Shown piece after piece: positions 1 to 11,454 of a stretch of DNA of 64,000 nucleotides. Position 1 is the first letter of the stretch. Every line of letters starts with the position of its first letter. The translations under genes and the position numbers were made by a program. Below the pieces are notes generated by a model. It ran no database searches, was not told the DNA's origin, and saw nothing but the letters and a program-made list of their open reading frames with translations. The DNA is from Timema cristinae (lineage: Eukaryota; Arthropoda; Insecta; Phasmatodea; Timematidae), in assembly GCA_039000515.1 (NCBI GenBank), contig JBCFYV010011135.1, forward strand, positions 13,716,376-13,780,375. The letters run 5' to 3'.

Positions 1-508
1 GCCTACTATAATGTCTCGTGACCTTTCTAGAGCCTTCTCTGTCAACATTTCAGCTGGTGACATACAACACCCCTGTCCCTCCTCTCTTCCATTCATTCCT
101 CCTCCATTCTCATTACCACTTTCCGTCCGTGTATGGCTGCTTTATCAGTCTTCTATCTCTCCAATCTATACCAATGTTTCTCAAAATCTGCAGTAGCATA
201 TTACAATCCACGCGATCAAACACTTTCACTCAGTCAATAAAACAAACATACATTTCCCTGCTTACTTCCAAAACTCCTTCTGCTAGCTAGATATCTATGA
301 GCATCATTACCGAGTGTTTATTTTTATTCTTTTTCTGAATTTATTTTTAATTTTTGTTTTAGTGATGTCTTTATATTTTGGTTGAACTCCTACAAATGTT
401 AAAAGACCTTTCTCAAGTTTTATAGCTAAATAAATAATGTATTGTGTAGCTAATCATACAAGATGAATGTTTGTGACTTGTTCCTAATGATTATGATTTT
501 TTCCGCCA

Positions 509-720
509 TGCGTCCCTTACTAGGTATATATGGATATTAAGGGTAGGAAGGTTGAATTTAGAGAAAATATACCCATTTTTGGCGCGCGGGGGGGGGGGAA
601 GAAAGTGGAAAAACATCGATACATCCAACAGGGATTCAAACCGGGTTCTTCTAATCATCCCATAGGCAGGCCAATTTATTGAGAGAGTGAAGTCTTAAGC
701 GCTGGATGACTTTAGCTGAG
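509..720 (-). mobile_element. SINE family A, degraded
   Basis: TAGGAAGGTTGAATTTAGAG, a broken GCGCGCGGGG region where the tail-proximal body should be, and a box B remnant GGGATTCAAACCGGGTT. A G run (587-598) interrupts it. Confidence 0.55.
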
Positions 721-944
721 CTTTATAATGTAATGCTTGTGGTGAGCATTGCCAGGGAGCTTGCAATGACCAGAAAATGCACCACGATGTACATTTTGTT
801 CACAGTGAAAGCTTTCATTGTTAGCTTGACAAGTTAAACTATGACCCTATCATATAAGCTGCGGAAATAAGGTAAGCAGAGTAAACAAAGTGTAGATGTG
901 CGACGATAATCATGCAACACACAAATCAAACAATTTTTTTTATC

Positions 945-1145
945 ATGTCTTACTACCCCTTCAGGTTATATGCTTATGTACTAACTACATTATTAATGGT
1001 TTCAAGGGTGAGGTAGGTTATATTTATAAGTGTACCCATATTTGCATAACGAGAGAGTGGAAAACCATTTTGTAAAAACCACCCTCAGTACACCCGAGTG
1101 AGATTCGAACCGTGATCTTGCTTTCATCAACAGTCTAGTCCACAA
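945..1145 (-). mobile_element. SINE family A, degraded
   Basis: TGTCTTACTACCCCTTCAGG tail and the CGAGTGAGATTCGAACCGTG box B region are kept; the head end is lost. Confidence 0.65.
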
Positions 1146-1393
1146 AATAATTAACTATTAGTTATTTAACTCCTTAGTCCTTGAATATTTTTTCATCCAT
1201 TGTGGTTCATTAAAAAATAAAATTTTGTATCATGATATCATTATAAGAATGAAAAATTTATGCTTCAGTAGAAATAGCTAGCTATCCCCTCCCAACACAA
1301 CCATTTCAAGCTTATTTATAGTGCCTCACTGGAAATGTGTAATTTTCAACTAATAATAATATTTTTTTTTTTAATAATAATATATAATAATAT

Positions 1394-1640
1394 ATTTAGC
1401 ACCGCGTCTTACTACCCATTCGGGTTATACGCTTTAGGTACTAATTAGCTAATGGATTAGGAATGAGGAATGTTGAATTCGAGGAAGTGAACCCGTATTT
1501 GCGTAGAGGGAGAGTGGAAAACCATTTAGGAAAAACCACCCCCAGTTCATCCGACCGAGATTCGAACCTCGATCTCCCCGTCCTCAGCAGTTGAGCTCAA
1601 CACGACAAGCGCGTTAGCCAACTACGCCACCGAGGCGGGT
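1394..1640 (-). mobile_element. SINE family A, full length
   Basis: Read on the minus strand: a tRNA-like head (GCCTCGGTGGCGTAGTTGGC, with box B GAGGTTCGAATCTCGGTCGG), a long variable-arm-like segment as in Leu/Ser tRNAs, a body CCACTCTCCCTCTACGCAAA, and the shared tail GGGTAGTAAGACGCGGTGCT. This copy is nearly intact and is a good type specimen. Confidence 0.9.
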
Positions 1641-1890
1641 TCAACTATATAGAAAAAGAGGATACAAAGTTCATTGCCTAGATTATCTTCTCATTCAAAC
1701 ATTGTGATATTAATGAAATTTTAAAATTTCGATACTTCAATAGTAATTTTATCATGTACACAACATAACTGCTACATTACATACTTTACAAAACCAAATG
1801 GCTAAATGTGTTTGTAATAATGTATATATTGTTTCATCAATAAAGGTATCAGGGGATTGCAGAACATGTTGGGCGTATTAGTGGTCTACC

Positions 1891-2170
1891 GTGACCTGGC
1901 GGTCTAGGGATAAGGTGTCGGACTTCTGTGCTGGGGTCCGGGGTTCAATCCTCGGTCCCAGAACAAATTTATCTGATTACCGAACCCTTCCTTCACCTCT
2001 GACAAGACATCTTGTGAATGTGGGGAATGCCAGACCTTCACGGTGGTTCGGATTCCACGTTAAACTGTAGGTCCTCCATTTCATCTCACAATCACCCTAT
2101 CATTACACATTAGTGTAAGTGCGTATAACCCGAATGGATAGTAAGACGCGGTGCTAATAATAATAATAAT
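1891..2170 (+). mobile_element. SINE family B, full length
   Basis: Head GTGACCTGGCGGTCTAGGGA (box A-like) with box B GGGTTCAATCCTCGGTCCC, body TTCCTTCACCTCTGACAAGA and GGTTCGGATTCCACGTTAAA, tail GTAAGACGCGGTGCTAATAA and (AAT)n. Confidence 0.9.
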
Positions 2171-2239
2171 AAAAAGTAATATATGTGGTAGCTTCCTTGA
2201 TTACCAATTCTTAATGCCAGGTCTCCCGACTCAAGAAGA

Positions 2240-2395
2240 AGTAGAATTTTAATGTACCCATATTTGCATGGAGATGGGAAGCCATTTAAGAAGAGAAGAA
2301 AAAAACACACTCGATAACCCGGCTGAGATTCAAACCCCAATATCCTTGTCACTAGTAATCTAGTCAAGACAAGAGTGGCGAGTTATACCATGCAA
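2240..2395 (-). mobile_element. SINE family A, tail missing
   Basis: ATGTACCCATATTTGCATGG body and GCTGAGATTCAAACCCCAAT box B region; it directly follows the family B copy at 1891-2170. Confidence 0.6.
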
Positions 2396-2508
2396 AAATT
2401 AAAGCGGGTCGGTAGTAGTTTAGTAAAATTTTATCAATTTGTTCAGCAAATAAAAAAGAAGTACTAGTAATGTAGGATTATTACTGGATATATGTCTATT
2501 TTCCTCAC

Positions 2509-2854
2509 CTCTTTCTGCATCTCCTTCTTAGCGAACATCTGCAGCTCGTCCCGAATATCTCCTGAGAGTTGAGCACCTCCTGGTAGTCCATCTCCTTGAC
2601 GAAGCTGTGGTCCTCATACCGTTGGCCTTGAGGAACTCCATGTAGGCCACCTGGAAAGCCTGTCCTATGGACTGAGCGATGAATTGAGCCTCCTCGCTCT
2701 CAAACACATGGCAGATCATCTTGGGTGTGCGGTTGATCTTGGGGGCCTCCTCCACGTCGTGAGGCACAAACCTGCGCCTCGCCATTAGCACCACCAGGTC
2801 ACCGATGTCGGCGATGTAGGAGATTGTTCGCAGTGCGTGGTCCATCATGATCTC
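2509..2854 (-). CDS. APBA: X11/Mint exon, second half of PTB domain, with two apparent frameshifts
   Basis: The exon starts after ttgatatgcccag|GAG and ends GAG|gtgagg. It reads [79 protein letters not shown], covering the rest of the PTB domain and its C-terminal helix. After KANG the frame breaks near 2616. Moving one frame gives [20 protein letters not shown] then F, and a second one-base shift near 2551 gives [14 protein letters not shown] and the splice donor. Each shift looks like a single missing base relative to the family. Read literally, the frame ends at a TAA (2528-2530) before the donor and the protein would lose both PDZ domains. The restored length would be 348 nt (116 codons, phase 0). 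The PDZ exons are beyond the left edge. Confidence 0.96.
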
Positions 2855-3354
2855 CTGGGCATATCAATATATACTCTTTAAAATACTTTGTTTTCTAGCT
2901 GTATGCATTTTATGTAAGCTTATGGAGTCAGTAGGGTGAGGAAAGTAGAATTTAGTACATCCGCCCAAGATGTGAACTGTGGACAACGCGCCACCAGAAA
3001 AACAGATTAGGTAGGTGTTAGTCTAAAAACACATTGAGATGCAAGGAAGAGCAGAGAAACTGAAGGCAAGGACTAAGTAGTGCGACACAACATAGCTCAG
3101 CAGAGTGAAGGGTGCGCATTGAAAGAGAAATAAATAGACAGAGGACAGTTGTGCGCATGATGGATAGCTCATAATACATCAACCTGACTCTAAATAAGAT
3201 TCTGGAGAAACTCAAGATCTCAAATGATGATGTGGAACATGAATAAATAAAAAAGTCATTTGAAGAAGTGAATAAACGGGAAAAGAAACAACGCATAGCG
3301 AATTTGCCCTAACATAGAGATTTTCAGATTCAATATTTACTAATTATTTAAGAC

Positions 3355-3520
3355 TAACTGGCCTCTTGGTATAGTGGTCAAAGCTCGTCGGCTGCTGACC
3401 TAAAGGTCACGGGTTCCATTCCCGACTAGAATTTGGGGGATTTTACTCTGTAGGGGAATAATTCCCATGGCCACCAGGGTTTGGTTAATTAGGGTTAAGT
3501 TAGGTTAAGAACTTGATTGG
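3355..3520 (+). mobile_element. tRNA-like element, separate family
   Basis: TTGGTATAGTGGTCAAAGCT, CGGCTGCTGACCTAAAGGTC and ACGGGTTCCATTCCCGACT look like tRNA boxes, followed by a non-tRNA body ending GGTTAAGTTAGGTTAAG-like repeats. It is the only clear copy here. Confidence 0.55.
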
Positions 3521-4015
3521 CTCCACACCCTCGTATTCATTATCATTATTATTTAAGACTGAACTGGCAACACATCAAAGATGTGCATAATATCCTCAAA
3601 AGGAAAATACTATCTGAAGGATGTATTACACAAACACCTGTTGGAAGTAAAGGAAAAATTGCAGTTTTTCAGTCAACATGTGTCATAAAGGCACAGTTAG
3701 CACAGGTAAATGTGATTCAACCACACAACTCAACGTAGGCCTCCACTGCACTGCCCTATATCCTCATTGTACGAGCTACCATTCCTTACACTATTTACCA
3801 AAACCTGCCTCGTGCTGTGTCTCCTGCATTGAACGCACCTCATTGTGTTCCGAACCTTATGTTTAGTCTGCATGCCCTTTCCTGCCAATATAAAAACTCA
3901 TATAAAGCTATTGTCTTAAATGATTTTGACACATTATATAGAATAATCAAATATCCGACGCTATTATTTATGCTTTTAGTGAGGATTGCTCCATCTCGAT
4001 ATATTCTAAAAATTG

Positions 4016-4110
4016 AAAAATGACACCTGGACACGGGAATCGAACGCGGGACCTTTGGCTTAGTACGCCACATGAAACTATCAAGGAATCGTCCCGTGCC
4101 CAGGGTCATT
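4016..4110 (-). mobile_element. tRNA-like head, fourth family, reverse copy
   Basis: On the minus strand it carries GCGTACTAAGCCAAAGGTCC and CGTTCGATTCCCGTGTCCAG, then GTGTCATTTTTCAA, as in the 45203 copy. Confidence 0.65.
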
Positions 4111-4228
4111 CTTCACTCATATTTTAAGGCAGATTCCGGGTTCAATTCCCATGTGCATGATGTAATTTTTCAATTTTCCGAAAACATTAGGTACTATCGT
4201 TAAAGTTTTTTAAGTGAAAAGAACTTAC

Positions 4229-4315
4229 TTTGAGGTCTGTATTAAGCACCATGATCTTCTCTGTAGATATGAACAGGTCAACCTCCGTGCTAGGTTGCGT
4301 CTCACCTTCTGGGGC
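4229..4315 (-). CDS. APBA: X11/Mint exon, central PTB strands
   Basis: An 87-nt exon (29 codons, phase 0 to 0) reads APEGETQPSTEVDLFISTEK then IMVLNTDLK. The acceptor is atttgaag|GCC and the donor AAA|gtaagt. The wording is near-identical to nematode and insect LIN-10/X11 as I recall it, and forms the middle strands of the PTB sheet. It is flanked by RIK on the 5' side and EIMMDH on the 3' side. A partial ORF on the opposite strand is a shadow. The exon is short and contains no independent start codon in context, so it would be missed by simple ORF calling. Confidence 0.96.
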
Positions 4316-4589
4316 CTTCAAATATAAACAGGCTTCATTAAAACATACACATTTACTAGGTGGATTACTTTTAACAGATTTATTCTCCCCTACCCTTCTC
4401 CAATGTGCATACGCAATGTTACATAAAAATAGTAGACCTATTTATAAAGTCCAATCTTCATAAGGGTAGCATTTTACTAAACACAAACAGTTTTGGTAGC
4501 CCAAATTTATTACATTTTATCATATTATTAGTGGTATTTTTATTTTTTTGTTTATTGATCCTTATTGTTAGGGGTAAGCGTATTAATCA

Positions 4590-4711
4590 CAACTTGTGAA
4601 TGTGTGGTTCGGATCCCACGTTAAATTGTAGGGCCTCCATTTTCATCCCACATTAGCGTAAGTGCTTATAACCCAAACGGGTAGTAAGACGTGGTGCTAC
4701 CAATAATAACT
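4590..4711 (+). mobile_element. SINE family B, 3' third
   Basis: CTTGTGAATGTGTGGTTCGG joined to the standard 3' body and tail, ending GTAAGACGTGGTGCTACCAA. Confidence 0.8.
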
Positions 4712-5034
4712 TTTATATCCTGGAACTTCATCTTCTTTCCTTGTTCAAAGTCCTCAATGAGCTGCATTAGTTGGTTGTCTTCTTGGTTTACCTTTCTCTT
4801 CCACCTCCTAGGACACTCAACAAACAATTTTTTTTTCCCAAAATGTGACTCATCCATTTGGCACTTTTTTCATAGAATTACCCGGAAAATGGTTCTCTTT
4901 ATATTTACTCTTCTTGGAACTTCTTCATTAATCATACAATCTCTCCCTCTTATCCTCTTTTTTTTCCCCTCGAGCACCCATTTCAAAGCTTTCCCAATAT
5001 TTTCTTCTTCTTTTTCCATGCCCCCCCCCCTTTT

Positions 5035-5278
5035 TTTTTTTTGCACCACATCTGTTTCAGGTTATATGTATATGTACAAATTATGCTAATGTGTTAGGAA
5101 TGAGGAAGATTGAATTTGGAGAAAATGTACCCAAATTTGCGCAGAGAAAAGTGTGCAAAACTCTGCTGGAAAAATCACCCTAAGTAGAACCGACATGGGA
5201 TTCGAACCCTGATCTGCCTATCATCGGCAGTCTGGTCTTGTCTAGTTGAGAGCGAGGCCTTATGACCACCGAAGAAGA
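5035..5278 (-). mobile_element. SINE family A, diverged
   Basis: Tail altered (GCACCACATCTGTTTCAGGT). The body TGAGGAAGATTGAATTTGGA and the head with TGGGATTCGAACCCTGATCT are recognisable. Confidence 0.75.
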
Positions 5279-5382
5279 TTTTACATGTCTTAGCTCGGTA
5301 TTTAGCACTCCATCAGTTTCTTCCTAAGCTCAAGGTTTAGTTTGCTAGTGAGTAGCATCCTCTTCTTGTTATTATTATTATT

Positions 5383-5609
5383 ATTATTAGCACCGCGTCT
5401 TACTACCCGTTCGGGTTTACGCACTTACCTAATGTGTAATGGTAGGGTGATTGTGAGATGAAATGAAGGACCTACAGTTTAACGTGGAATCCGAACCACG
5501 GTGGAGGACCTGGCATTCCCCACATTCACAAGATGTCTTGTCAGAGGTGAAGGAAGGGTTTGGTAATCAGATAAATCTTGCCGGGACCGAGGATTGAACC
5601 CCGGCCGCC
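5383..5609 (-). mobile_element. SINE family B, head truncated
   Basis: Tail and body complete; the head stops after the box B region GGACCGAGGATTGAACCCCG. Confidence 0.85.
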
Positions 5610-6298
5610 TCTTCTTGTTGAAAGTGACTTGGTGTATGAATATATGCAAATATATATAGGGACTTTTTTTTTTAGAGTCAATTAAGGAGTTTCCTATGAA
5701 AACTGGACTTAACTCATGATTTTAAATATGTCTATTTTAATATCTGCTAACTATAGTAACTGTGATAGGTGATGTGTAACTCATTATCTTTAAAAGTTGT
5801 TTGGCTCTGGTAAAGTATAGTAAAGACATACGTTACATAAAAACTTGTTCACTATAAATATAAGAATGTTGAGGGAAGATTGACTTGTACTTTCCCTCCA
5901 CTCCTTTTAACTCAAGTCACACTAGTTTTTGATGCGTCAGTGTTTTGTTACACAACATTTTCATAGCTTTCTTTATCTGTTGTAATGACTTTTATATTAA
6001 GTTCATGCTTTTGTAACATTTTTTGAAGATCTATAACATGATGTACCGTTACCAACCTTAGTTAAAGGTTACTACTTACTTACCTTACAGATTTCAAAAA
6101 TTACACCACATGTAAAAGTGACAGCTAAATAAATAAATACCCTAAGATATTGTTTATGAAGAGAGATCTAGTGACTTGTAAGATAAAAGTGTTTCATAGT
6201 TAATTAGTTATTTTCAAAAAATAGTTAATTCAAGTGAATATTGTTAAAAAGTGGGCTCAACCGTACTTTATTGTGTTTGTAATTATGTCATAAGAGTA

Positions 6299-6593
6299 AG
6301 GCCTGGGTCACACTAGTGTATAATGTACGTGCATACATTGTCAAATGTTTCATTTTACGAACTTTAGTTAGAAGAAAGTGTAACTTCCTACTAATTTTCA
6401 ATTGTATTGCAACAACACATTTCATAGCATTATAAAGTGCGCCCTAGCTTAAGTGCATCAGTGGAGAATGTATGACCATTATAACACGTGCTAAAAGATG
6501 CACACAGTGTGTGTGTGGGTTCCAATATAAGATCTAATTATTCTACAATACACACTGATGTACAAACATTATATGTTAATGTGTCCCCAGCCT
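6299..6593. mobile_element. MITE with imperfect inverted ends
   Basis: The left end AGGCCTGGGTCACACTAGTG and the reversed right end AGGCTGGGGACACATTAACA match with scattered differences, and both continue into TATAATGT. There is no coding inside. The superfamily is undetermined because no clear target duplication is seen. Confidence 0.6.
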
Positions 6594-7194
6594 AAATAAT
6601 TATAAAAACTTACCAATGCCTGAAGTGGCCAATGAATGCATCGGAATAAAAACAAACAAACAAATAAATACAATTTGACATATCGATAGTTGATCATTTA
6701 TTCATTATAATATATGAATGATTGCCTGAAAGAAATGTATATACCTTTAAGATTTTGGTTAGTCATCAGGGTTATCACTATTTTATTTATAGACATTCCC
6801 TGTGTTCTCCAAGTCTTCCAGATGGAAGTAATATTTTTCAAAACACTTTAAATAGTAGTTGTTGCAATTTAATTTGTTGTAAAAGTGACAGGTGTGAGGT
6901 CAAAAGGATGACGAGATGATGGGTAATAAAGTAGGGAAGTGCGAGAACTCAAAAATTCTAGTTCAACAAGAGTTTTAATGGTTACTTGAACTCCAATAAA
7001 AAAACTTTTCAAAACTAAAATTTTTCGATAAACCTGATAAGAATTTTCAATTTTATCTTGAAAAGTTTGACTTTAATTGATCTGATTAAATTTACAGATA
7101 TTGTTTAGAGAATACAGTCCCCACAATATTGCTATTGGTCTTATTAAAAAAATTACAGCTTTTACAGATATTTTAAATTTAGTAGAGATGAATC

Positions 7195-7420
7195 GAATTT
7201 TATATTTCTAGAATCCGAATAACAAATTTCTTTCAAATTTCAAGTCCAAATTCAATCATCAAATCTTTAAAAATGTACAATTCAAGTTTAAGTGAAGATA
7301 TTAAAAAAAAAATAAATTAAAATGGTTGTTTAAGTGTTGGTGTTAGTGACAAATAATATTTTGTTTGTCATGGCTATTATGTCATAAACAATAAAAAACA
7401 CATACTTTTTTACTAAATTA
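7195..7420 (+). repeat. Family F repeat
   Basis: AAATCTTTAAAAATGTACAA, TTGGTGTTAGTGACAAATAA and TGTTTGTCATGG recur in diverged form at 52250-52420 and 63840-63990. There is no ORF. It sits directly before the pogo-type MITE. Confidence 0.55.
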
Positions 7421-7429
7421 ATCATGTTA

Positions 7430-7915
7430 CAGTAGAGTCTCAGAAACTCGACCCAATGTGGACCGAGATGGTGTCGAGTATTACAAATGAACTTGCATGA
7501 AATATGTATTTACTATGTCATGTTTACTAAACAAGGATGAATCACAATACAGTATTGAATATTATGGGTACAGTTACACTGTACTGTAGTATTGCATGGG
7601 ACAGTAACAGTAATATATGTACAGTACAATATATTACACGTTATTATAATAGTGTATACACATATGTGTAATATACAGAAATGCAGTACATTATTGTATA
7701 TATAATATTGTATTGATTCGAATAACATGTTAGTGAGTTGTAAAACTAACAAACACAGCACTTGTAAAAACACTACAGCACGAATGTTCCACTCAAGTTA
7801 CAAAAACAAACTTAGAGGTTATAAAGTTGAATAACCTTGGATTTTGATAATGGCACCAACAACTGTCTGCATGTGCGCGTCGAGTAATCGAGTGTTAAGT
7901 TTCGAGACCCTACTG
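7430..7915. mobile_element. TA-flanked MITE with pogo/Tigger-like ends
   Basis: The left end is CAGTAGAGTCTCAGAAACTC. The right end reversed is CAGTAGGGTCTCGAAACTTA. TA dinucleotides flank both sides (7428-7429 and 7916-7917). The inner arms share TCGAGTA. The 486-bp length, TA duplication and CAGTAG ends fit a non-autonomous Tc1/mariner-superfamily element of pogo/Tigger type. The interior is rich in GTACAGT-type palindromes; the minus-strand frame there encodes nothing recognisable. Confidence 0.75.
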
Positions 7916-8342
7916 TACTACAATGATGTTATTTTAAGTCGAGGTCTACATAATTGTATTTGAGATTTTTACGAATCTCGAATCTCTCTAATACCATAGG
8001 ATTCAAGGAATTAAGTGTCACATTTCTACAATTTAGGTAAAAATCTGAATTTGAATGATCATAGCTATCACCCTCAAAACAACAAAATCAGAAAAATGTA
8101 TATTTGTGTTTACTGGTTATGGTTTATGAATATATCTATTATAGAAATTTAGCTTTAAATATTAATAGTGCAAATTTTACTTTTAAGACTTAAATTTGAA
8201 TAAAAATCAATGTTTTAGTTCAAACCTGATTCAAATCTGAAAATACCTGCCCACACACCTTTAGGAATAAAAATGTGTTTAAATAATTAGGCTTATAGCT
8301 TCAGTTCTCTTTGATTGGATATGCAAAAGTCTAATTTATTTT

Positions 8343-8572
8343 TTAGTACAGCGTCTTACTACCCATTTGAGTAGCTTATGTACTAATAATGATAATGGGT
8401 TAGTGATAAATAAGGTTCAATTTAAAGGCGTAGTACCCATATTTGAATGGGAAGAGGGTGGGAAAACCATTCTCAGTACATTCGAGTGGAATAGAACCTT
8501 GATCTCCACATCTTATGCAGTCAAGTCTATGGGGAAAATAGCACCTTAGACCATGCAGCCACCATAGCATGT
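8343..8572 (-). mobile_element. SINE family A, diverged
   Basis: TACAGCGTCTTACTACCCAT tail, GGAAGAGGGTGGGAAAACCA body and CATGCAGCCACCATAGCATG head are recognisable. The small plus-strand frame inside is incidental. Confidence 0.7.
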
Positions 8573-9679
8573 AAAAAATTAGCAGTCAAAAATTATAATT
8601 GAAAAAAAAAACAAAAAAAAAAAGCCATTAACATGGGGAAGTAAACCCTTTTGCTTGTAATGTTTTCTAAAATTTAGATTCATAAGTGAAATAAAGATTT
8701 GTATTCAAGAAAAAGTGTTACTGATTATATCTTAATCCAAAGTTCGATAGCTATTCTAATTTAATATTAAAAAACATTATGACTAATTTCCGTCATCACA
8801 TGGGCTGGTTAAAAAGTGATTATATAATTTAGGGGGAGACTTTTCTGGTTTGGTCTGAGAGAATTAATGAAAAAACAAGGATAAAAATGTTTTAAAATAG
8901 CTCCGAATTAATTAAGTAAAATTTCAGATTTAAATAAAATTGACTTAGAACCCATTATAAAATGAGATTGTAGTTTTTACCACATTTTGTTTTTCTGTCC
9001 TTTTCTAGTAAATAATAGTAACATTAGTTTTAACAATAGCACATGTCACCAACATATTCAATTAACTAATGTAGTTTAAGTGACCAAAACACAACGGTGT
9101 GAAACCATACTTTAAAGTGCATTAAATATGAAAATAAGATATAAAATAAATGACTGCCATCCACATAGAAGTTTTCATCCTTCAACAACTAAGTTGTTAC
9201 CGCTGAAGTAGCTTCCTGGTCAATATACTATCTCCTGAAGAAGATGCCATGTCACTTTTTTTTTTTAAATATAAATACAGTAAGACTTAGGCCAACCCAA
9301 AATGCACTGAAGGGACATTAGAGCCAAAAAAAAAGTTATGAAAAAAAAAAAGATCAAACTAAGATATAGTTTTTTAGTATAAAAAATGTGTAGTCCACAT
9401 GTAATATTATATATTGTATACATTTTCAATACATTTTACCATAAAAAAATGTTTGTGAATAAATGTTTATTTTCACCATCATACCTTGAATTTACAAATT
9501 ATCCTAAATGTTGGTCATTCGAAATCGGGGTCCGCCCTTTTAATTTCGGATAGTCAAGGGTTATCACTCGAAAGTATGCTTTTGCACTCTCAATGTAAAG
9601 AAAGAGAAATTATATTCCACCTACAACAGAACTTACTTATACAAAATATATATCTATGTAAAATCGGGTGATAGACAGG

Positions 9680-9985
9680 GTTACAAACGAAGAAGCTTAA
9701 GCAGTGTGGGTGAGAATAGAACTATTTTGGATGTGATTCTTCAGTACAAAACAAATTGGATCAAACACATCCTTGGGAGGAACTGTCTCCTGCACGGCAT
9801 CAGAGATTGGAAGGATTAGGGAAAGAGGAGCTTAGGAAGAAGGAGGATTGAAATATTAGATAACTTGAAGGAAGGAAGAAAATTCTGGGCGCTGAAGGAG
9901 GAGGCAAAGGACAGGGCGCATTGGCGGTCTGAGTTCACGACAAAAAGAATGGACCTAGCGCAAGACAAAACACTTTATATTCATA
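9680..9985 (+). mobile_element. LINE reverse-transcriptase 3' coding end, degenerate
   Basis: In one plus frame the bases encode ENRTILDVILQYKTNWIKHI then LGRNCLLHGIRDWKD, a stop, GKRSLGRRRIEILDNLKEGR and KFWALKEEAKDRAHWRSEF. This matches the C-terminal tail common to arthropod non-LTR retrotransposon ORF2 proteins (a NW-LLR-GRRR-LDDLK-W-LKEEA-R-W pattern). No reverse-transcriptase catalytic region remains upstream, so this is a 5'-truncated dead copy. Confidence 0.7.
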
Positions 9986-10479
9986 AAAGCTATATTTAAC
10001 ATATATGGTGCTTTGCTTTACACTACACAAATAGATTAGTCAAAAAATACATAACTCTCAAACATTAAAAGAAATGATAAAACAAATTGAAGGTTATTAT
10101 AAACACCTTAAATGGTTCTATGTATAGTCAGTGTTTTCTCTAACATCAAGTGACACCCCCAGTAAAAAATTGAATCACAGTTCTTAGAATATGTTGCATT
10201 ATTATTGTATAATTGCTATCTAAATTTAATTTGGTTCAATAAGTAGAATTAAAAAAAAAAAATTTTTTTGACCAAATTTTCTTTGAAATATTTGTGTTTC
10301 ATGACCAGTCAGTTGTTAATAAGTTGTAAATAACCACAAGGTTTTCAAAATTTTATTTGAAATATGAATCATTAAAATAAAAATACATACAATTAATTAA
10401 TGATATGACTAAAGTTGTTTTGAATGTTATTGTTTGTAACATTCACTGACTAAAATGAAAGAACTACTAAATAAGAGAA

Positions 10480-10762
10480 TCTGACACTTTATCTCAGAAG
10501 CGTGTGTGTCTACTGAGCTAAGGGTCCAGAGTCTGATTCTCGACATGGCCGAAAAATTTATTATTGGTGAAATATGAGTTTACCCTTGCACAGTTATAAA
10601 TTAACGGCCGGGGACTGGATGTTGTGCCTGTCCTAGTCTTAAAGTATATTATAATGAATATGAAGGTACACAACAGGCCTAGCAAGCCGGTAGTGGAAAA
10701 TATATGGATTGAATAAAAAACTGACCTAGGACACAGGATAGAAACAATAATAGATGTAAAAA
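10480..10762 (+). mobile_element. SINE family C, full length
   Basis: tRNA-like head with GTCTACTGAGCTAAGGGTCC, followed by CATGGCCGAAAAATTTATTA, body GGCCGGGGACTGGATGTTGT and CCTAGCAAGCCGGTAGTGGA, end AAAAACTGACCTAGGACACA. There is no (AAT)n tail. Confidence 0.85.
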
Positions 10763-11135
10763 AAAACTAAAAACAAGAGATAAAAAGAAATGGCAGCCAA
10801 CACAAAAGCAAACACTACTCTCTTCACAATGAAGTTATGAGTACGATGGTAAAATATTGAACTAAATGACAGGGAGAGGGTAAGACATAGTCAAACAAAA
10901 GAAAATACATAGATTACTATAGGAGATTTAAAGAAGTTATCAGACATTGATTATTGGAGAGTAAGTCTCAAGCAGAAATCACACAAGAGTAAAATGGCCC
11001 CTCTCGCCTCTCGCAAATGAACATCCAGAGAGATATGAACATATCAAAATATATTAAAAAAAACAGAAGAAATATATAAAATCTATTATTTATTTGTTTT
11101 AGGCTCTTGGTGCTTACAGCATCAAATCAAACTAT

Positions 11136-11191
11136 TATTATTATTATTATTTTTATTTAGCACCGAGTCTTACTACCGGTTCGGGTTATAC
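11136..11191 (-). mobile_element. Tail-only SINE insertion (56 bp) with 17-bp target duplication
   Basis: (ATT)n then AGCACCGAGTCTTACTACCG and GGTTATAC, flanked by GCATCAAATCAAACTAT at 11119-11135 and 11192-11208. Only the shared A/B tail was inserted. Confidence 0.92.
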
Positions 11192-11454
11192 GCATCAAAT
11201 CAAACTATCTTATCTAAAAGAAAACGATGAGAAAATTTAATTTTAAGGAGATGCAATACTGAACGACTGATTGTATGAGATTATAGAAATCACCACACCC
11301 AGATCTGCATCGGTATGCATCTGGGTGTGTGTCAACCTCGACTGGTTTGGTTTTGCAGTGATTGAAAGGTCAAGGTTCAATTGTTTTTAAACCAATTTTT
11401 ATAACTGGGTCCTAGTAGCCAATCAGGTTATACAAATACATTAAATTATGCTAC

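Larger units (their letters stand above)
1..2508. other. Intron (left edge) after the PTB exon
   Basis: I found no further X11/Mint exon here; in particular, no PDZ-domain coding is recognisable. The stretch holds degraded family A SINEs (about 509-720, 945-1145, 1394-1640, 2240-2395), one family B SINE (1891-2170) and a poly-G run at 587-598. The first 300 bases are pyrimidine-rich with no convincing coding. Confidence 0.8.
2855..4228 (-). other. Intron between the last two PTB exons
   Basis: A 1.4-kb intron, the shortest seen. It carries a tRNA-like element at 3355-3520, a minus-strand tRNA-like head at 4016-4110, and a purine-rich stretch at 3010-3300 that may be decayed coding of a retroelement but has stops in all frames. 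Confidence 0.85.

Noticed and set aside
4691..5089. 132-codon plus-strand frame rich in Phe and Ser
   Set aside because: Pyrimidine-rich intron sequence with C/T homopolymers and no recognisable domain or splice sites.
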